DNA of 64,000 nucleotides from an uncultured Fodinibius sp. (GTDB lineage: Bacteria > Bacteroidota > Rhodothermia > Balneolales > Balneolaceae): assembly GCA_913056455.1 (NCBI GenBank), contig CAJXMJ010000002.1, positions 973,665-1,037,664 of the forward strand, given 5' to 3'. Each line of letters begins with the position of its first letter. The first letter of the stretch is position 1. This document shows, one piece after another, positions 36,317 to 44,708 of this stretch. The position numbers and the translations under genes were made by a program. Under the pieces are notes generated by a model. It was not told where the DNA came from and ran no database searches. It saw nothing but the letters and a program-made list of their open reading frames with translations.

Positions 36317-37312
36317 ATGGATATCCTAAAAGAAACCTTAGAGCAATATGTACCAACAATAGAGGAGTTTTTGACCTCTATTTTGCTTGAAGAAACTAAT
36401 ATAGAAGTAGATGCTTTTCAGGAAGTAAAAAATGACATTGCCTTAGAGCATCTCAATAATACCGATGTATATCTGTATGCCCGGGAGCAGAATATTAGCT
36501 CTGATGTAATTATCGTACTTGACCAAGAATGGTTTGGGCTGCTATCAAGTATTATGCTGGGAATTGAAGAGAAAGAGAAAAATGAGCAAACCATCGGATT
36601 GCTTGAAGACTTTGCCGATGACCTTGCCGCTGCTATTAAGGAAGAAGCTGCATCAAACGGGTTGGAGTTTGATTTTAGTGATGTAAAGGTGTTGTCGAAA
36701 GTAGAGATGCAGGAAGAGCTGTGTCATGAAAAGTATATTTGGACGAAGCTTGATATCGAAGGCATTGCTGATGAGGTGGTTCGGGCCGAATTTCTGCTGG
36801 GCGATCCGGAAACAGAGATAGAAAAAGAAGAGGAAGAACCTGTTGAAGATGATCAGGATGAATCTGAAGAGGAAGCAATCAGTGAACTGAGCTCGCTTGA
36901 AGAAAGTGATGATGAGGAATTTTCTACCATCAATACAAGAGCCGAGCCCAAAGAGCGGAAGAAAGAGAAGGTGATATCGGCGCGTCATATCGAATTTGCA
37001 GAATTTGCCGAAGAGAATGGAAACGGCAATGGAGAAGTTCACAGCATGGATCTGTTAAAGGATGTGGATCTTGACGTGTCTGTTGAGCTGGGTCGTATTG
37101 AACTGCCGTTGGGCAAGGTACTGGAACTGGCCAAAGGTTCTGTGATCGAGCTCGAAAAGCTGGCCGGTGAACCGGTTGATATTCTGGTAAATGGCAACCG
37201 CATTGCACTGGGCGAAGTGGTGGTGATTGATGAACACTTTGGAGTTCGTATATCGAGCTTGGTAACTACAAAGAAACGTTTAGCAAAGATTAAGAATGGA
37301 CCTGAGGGATAA
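36317..37312 (+). CDS. fliN: Large FliN/FliY-like flagellar switch protein
   Basis: 331 residues versus ~137 for enteric FliN. The N-terminal ~165 residues are a separate domain with CheC/CheX-like layout (LLEDFADDLAAAIKEEA resembles the catalytic helix but has Asp where CheX has Asn). An acidic Glu/Asp/Ser linker (about 170-240) leads to the C-terminal SpoA domain (VELGRIELPLGKVLELAKGS; VDILVNGNRIALGEVVVI), which is classical FliN. The layout recalls FliY of Bacillus and spirochaetes, whose N-domain binds or dephosphorylates CheY-P. It would compensate for the missing FliM peptide. Confidence 0.85.
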   Translation: MDILKETLEQYVPTIEEFLTSILLEETNIEVDAFQEVKNDIALEHLNNTDVYLYAREQNISSDVIIVLDQEWFGLLSSIMLGIEEKEKNEQTIGLLEDFADDLAAAIKEEAASNGLEFDFSDVKVLSKVEMQEELCHEKYIWTKLDIEGIADEVVRAEFLLGDPETEIEKEEEEPVEDDQDESEEEAISELSSLEESDDEEFSTINTRAEPKERKKEKVISARHIEFAEFAEENGNGNGEVHSMDLLKDVDLDVSVELGRIELPLGKVLELAKGSVIELEKLAGEPVDILVNGNRIALGEVVVIDEHFGVRISSLVTTKKRLAKIKNGPEG

Positions 37313-37856
37313 GCTTTCTTCGCTGGATGTTGCACCCGGCAAAATTCTAAAAATTGTTCTTGGATTGGCGGTCATACTTTTGCTGATGTGGTTGTTTACC
37401 TTATCGCATGTCGATTACAACCAGGGTCCGGGAGCTGAAGAATATATTGCCTCGCAAGCCCAGACTGATTCAGCCGAGGTTATTTCAACCAAAGGGCAAG
37501 AGGAGCAGGCCAAAGAGATTCAATCTTATGAGCAGTCATCAGGGGTATTTACCAATGGTCTCATCACCTTTTTAGTGCTGCTTGTTGTGTTAATCATGGT
37601 TTGGTTCTGGGTTGATCGCAAACAGTCGGGACATACAAAGAACAGGGGCCGCGAACTGGATAGCCAAGTGCTTGGTGAAGGGGCTAAACTCAAAATTATC
37701 CAGATAAATGAAGAGATATGGGTAGTAGGGGTTACATCAAATACAGTGAATTTGCTGCACCGTTACCCGCAGGAGGAATGGAAGGAAGAAACGCATGAGC
37801 AGGCTTCAGAAAATAAGGACTTGTTTGGGAAGCTTTTTAAGAGTCAGATGTCGTAA
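37296..37856 (+). CDS. fliO: Flagellar biosynthesis protein FliO
   Basis: 186 residues. Two membrane segments (about 17-36 and 85-107) and a cytoplasmic C-terminus (LKIIQINEEIWVVGVTSNTVNLL), which is the conserved FliO patch. The extra N-terminal segment is not in enteric FliO. It overlaps fliN by 17 bases. FliO helps assemble the FliP ring. Confidence 0.8.
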   Translation: MDLRDKLSSLDVAPGKILKIVLGLAVILLLMWLFTLSHVDYNQGPGAEEYIASQAQTDSAEVISTKGQEEQAKEIQSYEQSSGVFTNGLITFLVLLVVLIMVWFWVDRKQSGHTKNRGRELDSQVLGEGAKLKIIQINEEIWVVGVTSNTVNLLHRYPQEEWKEETHEQASENKDLFGKLFKSQMS

Positions 37857-37857
37857 T

Positions 37858-38652
37858 ATGAATATTTTTGGTACTATTTCGTGGAAAAAAATTGGGATTA
37901 TCACCGGTCTGTTGGTGTTAATTCTACCGGCCAGCGGATGGGCAAGTTCGCTCTCGTATGCAGGCTTTAATATGACAGCATTTTTGCAGGCAACACCTCC
38001 TATCGATTTAGGGATGGAGGGCGAAGATCTTTCAGTCGCCATCCAGGCATTAATTCTGGTCACCATTCTGTCGTTTGGGTCTGCATTTATTACGATGATG
38101 ACCAGTTTTACCCGTATTGTTGTGGTGTTTTTCTTTCTACGGATGGGACTGGGTACCCAGCAGTCGCCGCCTAATAAGGTTTTAATAGGGTTGGCACTGT
38201 TTCTTACCATTTTTATCATGATGCCCACTTTTGAGCAAGTCAATGAACAAGCAGTGCAGCCTTATCTAAATGAGGAAATAACTCAGATGGAAGCGTTGGG
38301 AGAGGCCTCAACACCCCTCAAGGAGTTTATGGTTAAGCAGACGCGCGAAAAGGAACTGCTCTTTTTTATGGACATGGTGGATATGGAATCAGTAAGCAGC
38401 ACAGAAGAAATCCCCTTTTATATTGTGGTTCCTTCTTTTGTGATGAGTGAGCTACGAGTGGCTTTCCAGATCGGCTTTATGATATACCTGCCGTTCGTAG
38501 TAATTGATTTGGTTGTAGCTGCGGTGCTGCTCTCTATGGGTATCATGTTCTTGCCCCCGGTGTTGGTGTCACTGCCGTTTAAAATACTGGTGTTTGTACT
38601 TACAGACGGATGGTATCTGCTTGTACAATCCCTGGTACAAAGTTTTAATTAA
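37858..38652 (+). CDS. fliP: Flagellar export gate protein FliP
   Basis: 264 residues from ATG 37858, one base after the fliO stop. I prefer this to an in-frame ATG at 37795 because it places the signal peptide (GIITGLLVLILPASGWASS) at the N-terminus. FliP signatures: FITMMTSFTRIVVVFFFLRMGLG, then FYIVVPSFVMSELRVAFQIGFMIYLPFVVIDLVVA. It forms the core of the export gate with FliQ and FliR. Confidence 0.95.
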   Translation: MNIFGTISWKKIGIITGLLVLILPASGWASSLSYAGFNMTAFLQATPPIDLGMEGEDLSVAIQALILVTILSFGSAFITMMTSFTRIVVVFFFLRMGLGTQQSPPNKVLIGLALFLTIFIMMPTFEQVNEQAVQPYLNEEITQMEALGEASTPLKEFMVKQTREKELLFFMDMVDMESVSSTEEIPFYIVVPSFVMSELRVAFQIGFMIYLPFVVIDLVVAAVLLSMGIMFLPPVLVSLPFKILVFVLTDGWYLLVQSLVQSFN

Positions 38653-38668
38653 TAAGGAATAAAAGATT

Positions 38669-38938
38669 ATGAATACAGAAACGGCATTATTTTGGTTACA
38701 AGAGATGTTAACAGCGGTAGTGGCTTTGTCTGCACCGCCGTTGATAGCAGCAGTAGTAGTTGGTTTAGCCGTTGCTATTTTTCAGGCGGCAACTTCTATC
38801 CAGGAGCTTACCCTTAGTTATGTGCCTAAGATGGCGATAGTTGCTATTATTCTATTCCTTTCATTTGGTTTTATGTTGCAATATGCCATCGGATTTACAG
38901 AACGTATTTTTGAGATAATCCCTGAGTTGGTTAATTAG
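38669..38938 (+). CDS. fliQ: Flagellar export gate protein FliQ
   Basis: 89 residues, two membrane helices (about 15-38 and 52-77). Family pattern: PPLIAAVVVGLAVAIFQAATSIQE, then LSYVPKMAIVAIILFLSFGFML. AATAAGGAATAAAAG supplies the ribosome site. It lies between fliP and fliR. Confidence 0.96.
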   Translation: MNTETALFWLQEMLTAVVALSAPPLIAAVVVGLAVAIFQAATSIQELTLSYVPKMAIVAIILFLSFGFMLQYAIGFTERIFEIIPELVN

Positions 38939-38971
38939 AATGCCATCCGGTAAGAAGATAACGGTGGTATT

Positions 38972-39748
38972 ATGACGCTGCTGTCGTCCAACTTTGTATT
39001 AGCACTGTTCCTGATATTTGTCCGCATAAGCAGCCTCATCATGACGGCGCCTTATTTTAATTCTGCTGCTTTTCCACGCAGGGTTAAGCTTTTTTTTGCA
39101 CTGATACTTACCTTTATTATTTCTTTTGTTATCCCGGAAGAAAGTGTGTTGGGACCATTACAGCCAACGCTTCCCTTTGTTGTTACGGCAATTGTTTTGG
39201 AGTTGCTGGTGGGGGTTGCCCTGGGATTAGTGGGACAGCTGATCTTTGCGGGTATCGAGATGGCGGGACGGCTTATTAGTCTTAAGATCACCTTAAGCTT
39301 TGCCCAGATTGTAGATGCAATGTCTCAGCAGAAGACTGATATTGTGGGCAATCTATTTACAATGCTTGCCGTCTTGGTTTTCTTGTCGATGGATGGAGAC
39401 AAGATCTTTATTAATGGGTTGGTAAAAAGCTTTGAGGTTATTCCTCTTAACCAGGCAGAGCTAAAGCAGGCAGGTCCGTTTATGCTTGAGGTAGCAAACT
39501 ATCTCTTTGTAATAGCTGTTCAGATTGCAGCTCCATTCTTGGTCGTGCTTTTTATTTTAGACCTCTCCCTGGCTATTTTTGCACGTATTATGCCTCAGGC
39601 GAATATTCTCTTTATTGCTATTCCTATTAAGTTATTGCTGGGCTTTACGCTGCTTTCTTGGATGTTTCCTTATATGCCGGATGCCTTTGGGAAGATGTTC
39701 GATAGGCTGTTCCAGTACCTGGTGAAACTGTTGGGTACCATGGCCTGA
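38972..39748 (+). CDS. fliR: Flagellar export gate protein FliR
   Basis: 258 residues, about six hydrophobic segments. Patterns: FVRISSLIMTAPYFNSAAFPRRVKLFFAL, GLVGQLIFAGIEMAGRLISLKI, and MPQANILFIAIPIKLLLGFTLL. It completes the FliPQR gate. Last gene of the motA operon. Confidence 0.95.
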   Translation: MTLLSSNFVLALFLIFVRISSLIMTAPYFNSAAFPRRVKLFFALILTFIISFVIPEESVLGPLQPTLPFVVTAIVLELLVGVALGLVGQLIFAGIEMAGRLISLKITLSFAQIVDAMSQQKTDIVGNLFTMLAVLVFLSMDGDKIFINGLVKSFEVIPLNQAELKQAGPFMLEVANYLFVIAVQIAAPFLVVLFILDLSLAIFARIMPQANILFIAIPIKLLLGFTLLSWMFPYMPDAFGKMFDRLFQYLVKLLGTMA

Positions 39749-40063
39749 TAGTTCGTATGAATACCTCTACACCTATCTCTATTTATCATAATAAGTACAT
39801 TTGGTTAATCCGAATATTGAGGTGAGTATCAGTATCGCATTCTTTCGAAGAATGCGAAGGAAGGTGAGGCTTTTAAGGAAACCGTTTATCCTTAGGTGGG
39901 CTATATAGGGAGTGCAGTATAATAGTGTACCACCAGCCGATGGAGATAAGGGCTATAAGCTGAGGGCGTTGTCTGTAAGGTGGATAAAAAGATAAAGATG
40001 TACAATAGCCCCAACCCAAAAGGGGAATATACCTCGGTGAATATGCTCGCTAAAGTAAAAGGC
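39749..40063. other. Convergent intergenic region between fliR and fliA with a perfect hairpin
   Basis: 315 bases with no gene. A perfect hairpin, CGCATTCTT (39836-39844) with AAGAATGCG (39848-39856) and a 3-base loop, lies between the two convergent operons. It has no T run on either side, so it may be a weak or bidirectional terminator, an RNA-stability element or a protein site. Nothing else convincing is visible. Confidence 0.5.
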
Positions 40064-40831
40064 TTATTCTACCGTTACTTTTTCTTTTATTAAATCTCCT
40101 TTGAGCTGAACAAGAATCTGGCCGATCAGCTGGGATATTCGAGCTTCGGATAGTTCAAGTAGTAGGGCCACTTCCTGCATGGTCATATCCTCGTAGTAGT
40201 AGAGTGTGAGGATGAGACGATCGCGTTCCCCGAGCTGGCCAATTTTTTCTTTGAGGATTTGAGCCCGTTCTTTATTAACCAGATCCTGGTCGGGCATTTC
40301 TACATCGGTGTTTTCATGTACCTCGTAAAATGAATTCGAGTCGTCGTTGTTAAAGCTGCTGTCGAGCGACAGGGCGTTACGCGTTTGTACGTTAGATAAC
40401 AATTGACGATAATCTTCGATGTCCATGTCTAGTTCGCGAGCTACTTCCCCGTCGCTGGGCTGACGACCAAGCTGTTGTGATAGCTCTTTAATTACTTTCT
40501 TGACGGTGCCGTAATCTTTGCGTTTTTGGCGTGGTAACTGATCAATTTTGCGAAGATAGTCGATGATATTACCGCGGATGCGATAGTAGACAAAAGTATT
40601 AAACTTAATGTTTCTGCTGCAGTCATATGAATCCATCGCTTGAATGAGTCCGCTTATGCCGGCACTTTCAATATCTTCTTGTTGTGTTAGCGGTTGGTCA
40701 GGTATGTTGATTTTGCCAATGATACTGCGGATAAGTGGCATAGACTTACTAATAATGGCATTTCGCAAACCATCAGATGGGTTTTCGCAGTGTAGCTCGG
40801 CAAGTTCCTGTAGTGATTTGTTGCTCATCAT
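40064..40831 (-). CDS. fliA: Flagellar sigma factor FliA (sigma-28)
   Basis: 255 residues. Region 2: MPLIRSIIGKI, ESAGISGLIQAMDSYDCSRNI, FNTFVYYRIRGNIIDYLRKIDQLPR, which is the FliA group. Region 3: RQPSDGEVARELDMD. Region 4 helix-turn-helix: MTMQEVALLLELSEARISQL. It directs transcription of late flagellar and chemotaxis genes. Eight sites in this window fit its consensus. Two adjacent ATGs (40831, 40828) overlap the stop of the preceding 78-residue gene. Confidence 0.93.
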   Translation of the reverse strand: MMSNKSLQELAELHCENPSDGLRNAIISKSMPLIRSIIGKINIPDQPLTQQEDIESAGISGLIQAMDSYDCSRNIKFNTFVYYRIRGNIIDYLRKIDQLPRQKRKDYGTVKKVIKELSQQLGRQPSDGEVARELDMDIEDYRQLLSNVQTRNALSLDSSFNNDDSNSFYEVHENTDVEMPDQDLVNKERAQILKEKIGQLGERDRLILTLYYYEDMTMQEVALLLELSEARISQLIGQILVQLKGDLIKEKVTVE

Positions 40832-41064
40832 GATTCTCCACTCTTATTCTGTGATTTATTGCCTTCAGTTGCGGCTGATCCCTTAGACATCGCGTTGGTG
40901 TTTTCCTGTACAATATTCAGTAAGAACATCGAGATGTACACCAGCGAGAATAAAATCAGGAATACCAGTAGACCACGATACAGGGCGATGTTAATGCTTT
41001 CGCCTGATACCATGAGCAATAGGAACTGGATAAGAGAGATAACCGCTATAATTCGTAATAACAT
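40828..41064 (-). CDS. Small two-TM membrane protein between flhF and fliA
   Basis: 78 residues, two membrane helices (about 3-21 and 28-53), then a polar tail (VQENTNAMSKGSAATEGNKSQ). I do not recognise the family. It occupies the place where flhG (the MinD-like partner of FlhF) usually lies. The stop overlaps the fliA start, so it is translationally coupled. It could be a small regulator or assembly factor; function unknown. Confidence 0.65.
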   Translation of the reverse strand: MLLRIIAVISLIQFLLLMVSGESINIALYRGLLVFLILFSLVYISMFLLNIVQENTNAMSKGSAATEGNKSQNKSGES

Positions 41065-41125
41065 GGTGCTTGTGTTTTGTTAGTCCTGCAATTTGTTGTT
41101 TTAGTCTTTTATACAATGCGTTCTA

Positions 41126-42601
41126 TTAGGCTCGTAATAATTTGCGAGCAAATTTCTCTGGTTTAAATGGCAATGGGTCACTCAAAATTGATGGACCGCT
41201 ACTGATATATCGGATCTTGTAGTCGGTATTGGCCAAAAGCTGTACGGTTTTACCCCATTTCAGCGACTGGTCAATGTGTGTAAGTGCGATATGATCGGCT
41301 TCTATATCTTTTGCCAGGGGATCGTTAAAAGCCGTGCCGCTGATGGAGGTGTTCACCAAGTAATGGGTTTCAATATTTGTTTGCCCATGTAATTCCTTAA
41401 TAGAGTTGATGTCATCAACGAGTGATTGTTCATCCATTTCAAGCGGGGGCGTATCGATTAATACGTGATCATAATCCTGCCACTTTTGGATGGTGCCTCT
41501 TGCCTTTTCGATGCTTTGAATACGATAAAAATCAATTCCGTGATCGCTGCAAAATGGTGCAAGAATACTGTATCGGTTTTTGGCACTTCCATTAATCGGG
41601 GCAAAAGATGCAATAGCTATCTCTTTATTTGATCCAAAGAATGACTGCGCTGCCAGTTTCATGATCAAGTGAGTTTTGCCCGAACCCGACCGGCCGGCAA
41701 ATAATATAGTTTTGTTGGGGCGTTGAGCTTTCGATTGCTGCAGTAGCTCATCAATGCGTTGCAACAATTTGGAATAGAACAGTTCGGGTTGTTGGATCGG
41801 TTGAATACCTTGTTCAATGACACTTTCGAACCAATCGCGAATTAATTTTTGAGATACTCCTTTGTGCAGTAGTTTATGAAATAGGGGATGTTCAGAATAG
41901 GCAGTATCCGGGGTAGAAAGCGCCAAGTGTATAAGCGATTCCAACCTGTCTAATCGTTTGTAGAGATCGTCAGGATTTTTTTCTTCTGTTTTATCTTTCC
42001 TATTGGCAACTGGAGTTACTCCGTTAGGCAGCTCTTCAACAAATTTGTCGTATAACGGTTCCGATTCATATTCTGATGGGGGTTCCATATTATTTAAAGT
42101 TACCGTATCAAATTCTTGGTTGGGACTCTTTTTGTCAGTAGAAGATTTCTGTTGCCTGATATCTTTTCTGCTATAGACGTTGTTTAGAGATTGTTCAGTT
42201 GTTGATCCCTTTTTGTCTGTTGTGCTGGATGGTTCGGCATCAGCGGAAGTATCTGATTTATCAAAGGTTTCTCCGGTATTTTCCTCAGCCTGTTGTGCAG
42301 CATATTTGCGGATAGATTCCAGCTTCTTTTCCAATTTCTTATTGGGGGAATGCTTGCTGTCCCGTTTTGTATTAGCAGATCGCTCAAACACTACGCCGCG
42401 AGTTGTTTTCCTGTCCATCGGGCGGTTTTTGTTTGCGGATTCATGTTGCTCCCTTTTGCGCTTGTCGGAAGGATTATTTTCATCATTTTCTTCCTCTTCG
42501 GGCATCATATCCATTAACTTTGAATAGTCATCCCCATAGATTTGCAACGCGCTTTTTTTAGCAGCTTTGAAGGTGTTGTTTATAAATTTGCTAAGTATCA
42601 T
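41126..42601 (-). CDS. flhF: FlhF-like flagellar SRP-type GTPase with degenerate G motifs
   Basis: 491 residues. N-terminal ~200 residues are charged and low-complexity (the B domain of FlhF); the helical N domain is about 211-290; the G domain follows. Walker A GRSGSGKT (303-310) is intact, but G3 reads DTPP (383-386) instead of DTAG and G4 reads THID (441-444) instead of TKLD. The C-terminal GQ-type motif is also changed. GTP turnover and dimerisation through these loops are thus doubtful. It overlaps the flhA stop by 4 bases (ATGA). Placement after flhA strongly supports flhF. Confidence 0.82.
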   Translation of the reverse strand: MILSKFINNTFKAAKKSALQIYGDDYSKLMDMMPEEEENDENNPSDKRKREQHESANKNRPMDRKTTRGVVFERSANTKRDSKHSPNKKLEKKLESIRKYAAQQAEENTGETFDKSDTSADAEPSSTTDKKGSTTEQSLNNVYSRKDIRQQKSSTDKKSPNQEFDTVTLNNMEPPSEYESEPLYDKFVEELPNGVTPVANRKDKTEEKNPDDLYKRLDRLESLIHLALSTPDTAYSEHPLFHKLLHKGVSQKLIRDWFESVIEQGIQPIQQPELFYSKLLQRIDELLQQSKAQRPNKTILFAGRSGSGKTHLIMKLAAQSFFGSNKEIAIASFAPINGSAKNRYSILAPFCSDHGIDFYRIQSIEKARGTIQKWQDYDHVLIDTPPLEMDEQSLVDDINSIKELHGQTNIETHYLVNTSISGTAFNDPLAKDIEADHIALTHIDQSLKWGKTVQLLANTDYKIRYISSGPSILSDPLPFKPEKFARKLLRA

Positions 42602-44700
42602 ACTGTTGCAGCTTCATTTAATTCCGCTTGTTCGATATGCAGTCGGTCAAATGTTTGGAACTGCACATTTTGGCTGATGTCGTTATACGACAGTACATTT
42701 ATATCAGGCAAAATTGGTGCCAAAAACTCGAAAAGAGTGTGTCGCAATACCGGTGAGGTCAGTAGAATCGGGTCATAGCCTTTGTGAATCATATCTTCAA
42801 AAGTGCTGGAGGCATTCTTATAGAGTTGCTCTACAAGATGGGGTTCAAGCCCAAGAGTATTGGCATTAAGTCCGCCCTGCTGTGCTTGCTGGATGAGTCG
42901 TGACTCCAGGTTAGAAGCCATCATTACAACTACAATCTCATTGTCTTCTCCAACAAAACGTTTGGTTATAATTTCTGAAAGTGATGCCCGACAATATTCT
43001 GTTAGAATATCGGTGTTCTGCGTTTGCTGGCAGTGATCAGCAAGTGTTTCCAGGATTGTAACTAAGTTATTAATAGGAATACGCTCACGCAGCAATCGCT
43101 TGAGTACTTTCTGTATTTCACCAATGCGCATACCTTCGGGTACGAGCTCTTCAACGAGTGCAGGAGACTGTTCTTCAATATTATCAACCAGCCGTTTAAC
43201 CATTTGACGGTCGATAAGCTTGTGAGCATTTTTCTTAAGCACTTCCATCAGGTGAGTCGTAATAACGGCCCCGGCCTCAATTACTGAAAGACCAAATTTT
43301 TCCGCTTCCGACTTATTTTTTCCGCTTACCCATATAGCGTCCATTCCAAAAGTGGGGTCTTTAGTTTCAATTCCCTGGATATTTGCATCAAAATCGGAAG
43401 GAACAAGGGCCAGATGATAATCTGGTAACAGTTCTCCGTCACCTTGTTCAATGCCGCGCATTTTAATGATGTAACGGTTAGCGTCGAGCTGAACGTTGTC
43501 GCGGATGCGAACTGAAGGTATGATAATCCCCAGCTCCGAAGCCAATTGCTTACGCAGTGACGTAATACGGTCGAGAAGATCACCACCCTGCTGTTCTTCA
43601 ACCATAGAGATAAGACTATAGCCAATTTCAAGCTCAAGGGTATCAAGCAGCAGGTAATCTTCTACACTATCGGTTTCGCCTTCAGGCAGTTCTTGCTCTT
43701 GTTGGGCTTCGGCTGTCTTTTCTTGTTCTTCATCCTCATGTCGTTTATAAGCAAGAACAATGAAGAGTCCGCCCATAAACGCAAAGGGGATAAAAGGCAT
43801 ACCCGGCATAATACCGAGGAAAAGTACAAAGCAGGCGCCCAGCATTAGCGTTTTGGGATCGCCCAAAAGTTGAGTGATCAGTTCCTCACTTAAATTTCCT
43901 TCCGAAGCGGCGCGCGAAACAATGAGGCCGGCTGCGGTAGAAATGAGCAGGGCGGGAATCTGTGAGACCAACCCATCCCCGATCGTCAATAGCGTATAAA
44001 GCTTGGCAGCTTCTGCTATTTCCATCCCGTTTTGAACGGTTCCAATGACAAGGCCGCCAATAATATTGATACAAGTAATGAGCAGTCCGGCAATAACATC
44101 ACCACGCACAAACTTACTAGCACCATCCATGGCACCATAGAAATCAGCTTCGCGGGCAATTTCCTCACGTCGTTTTTTGGCCTCCTGATCGGTGATAAGT
44201 CCTGCACTTAGGTCGGCATCAATAGACATCTGTTTCCCCGGCATCGCATCCAAGGTAAAACGTGCTCCCACCTCAGCAATTCGGGTGGCACCTTTTGTAA
44301 TAACCACAAAGTTGATAATGATTAGTACAGCAAAGATGATAATCCCTATCACATAGTTGCCTTGGACAATAAAGCCCCCGAATGATTCAATGATAGACCC
44401 TGCATATCCTTCACTGAGTATAAGTCGGGTCGAAGCAATGTTCAGAGAGAGTCGAAAGAGCGTTAAAATAAGCAGCATACCCGGGAATACAGCAAACTCA
44501 AGCGGCTTGAGTGTGTAAAAGGCCACCAGCATTACAATGATGGACAGTGACACGTTGAGTGCCAGGAAGAAGTCCATCAGCATCGGGGGAAAGGGGATAA
44601 TCATTATCAGCAAAATGATAATGATGCTCGATGAAATTAGAACGTCGGTTTGTAGAAACCGGCTCTTGAGTTTGCTCGTTGAAATATTTGTGAAAGCCAT
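42598..44700 (-). CDS. flhA: Flagellar export gate protein FlhA
   Basis: 700 residues. The N-terminal half has about eight membrane segments with the FHIPEP-family signature (RIAEVGARFTLDAMPGKQMS; SIDADLSAGLITDQEAKKRR). The C-terminal ~350 residues form the cytoplasmic ring (SVRIRDNVQLDANRYIIKMRG; LPEG-like stretches; MVKRLVDNIEEQSPALVEE). It forms the nonameric docking platform for export chaperones. Confidence 0.97.
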   Translation of the reverse strand: MAFTNISTSKLKSRFLQTDVLISSSIIIILLIMIIPFPPMLMDFFLALNVSLSIIVMLVAFYTLKPLEFAVFPGMLLILTLFRLSLNIASTRLILSEGYAGSIIESFGGFIVQGNYVIGIIIFAVLIIINFVVITKGATRIAEVGARFTLDAMPGKQMSIDADLSAGLITDQEAKKRREEIAREADFYGAMDGASKFVRGDVIAGLLITCINIIGGLVIGTVQNGMEIAEAAKLYTLLTIGDGLVSQIPALLISTAAGLIVSRAASEGNLSEELITQLLGDPKTLMLGACFVLFLGIMPGMPFIPFAFMGGLFIVLAYKRHEDEEQEKTAEAQQEQELPEGETDSVEDYLLLDTLELEIGYSLISMVEEQQGGDLLDRITSLRKQLASELGIIIPSVRIRDNVQLDANRYIIKMRGIEQGDGELLPDYHLALVPSDFDANIQGIETKDPTFGMDAIWVSGKNKSEAEKFGLSVIEAGAVITTHLMEVLKKNAHKLIDRQMVKRLVDNIEEQSPALVEELVPEGMRIGEIQKVLKRLLRERIPINNLVTILETLADHCQQTQNTDILTEYCRASLSEIITKRFVGEDNEIVVVMMASNLESRLIQQAQQGGLNANTLGLEPHLVEQLYKNASSTFEDMIHKGYDPILLTSPVLRHTLFEFLAPILPDINVLSYNDISQNVQFQTFDRLHIEQAELNEAATV

Positions 44701-44708
44701 GCTTACCG

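Noticed and set aside
40010-40030. CCCC...GGGG after fliA as its terminator
   Set aside because: Four base pairs only; the following bases lack a T tract.
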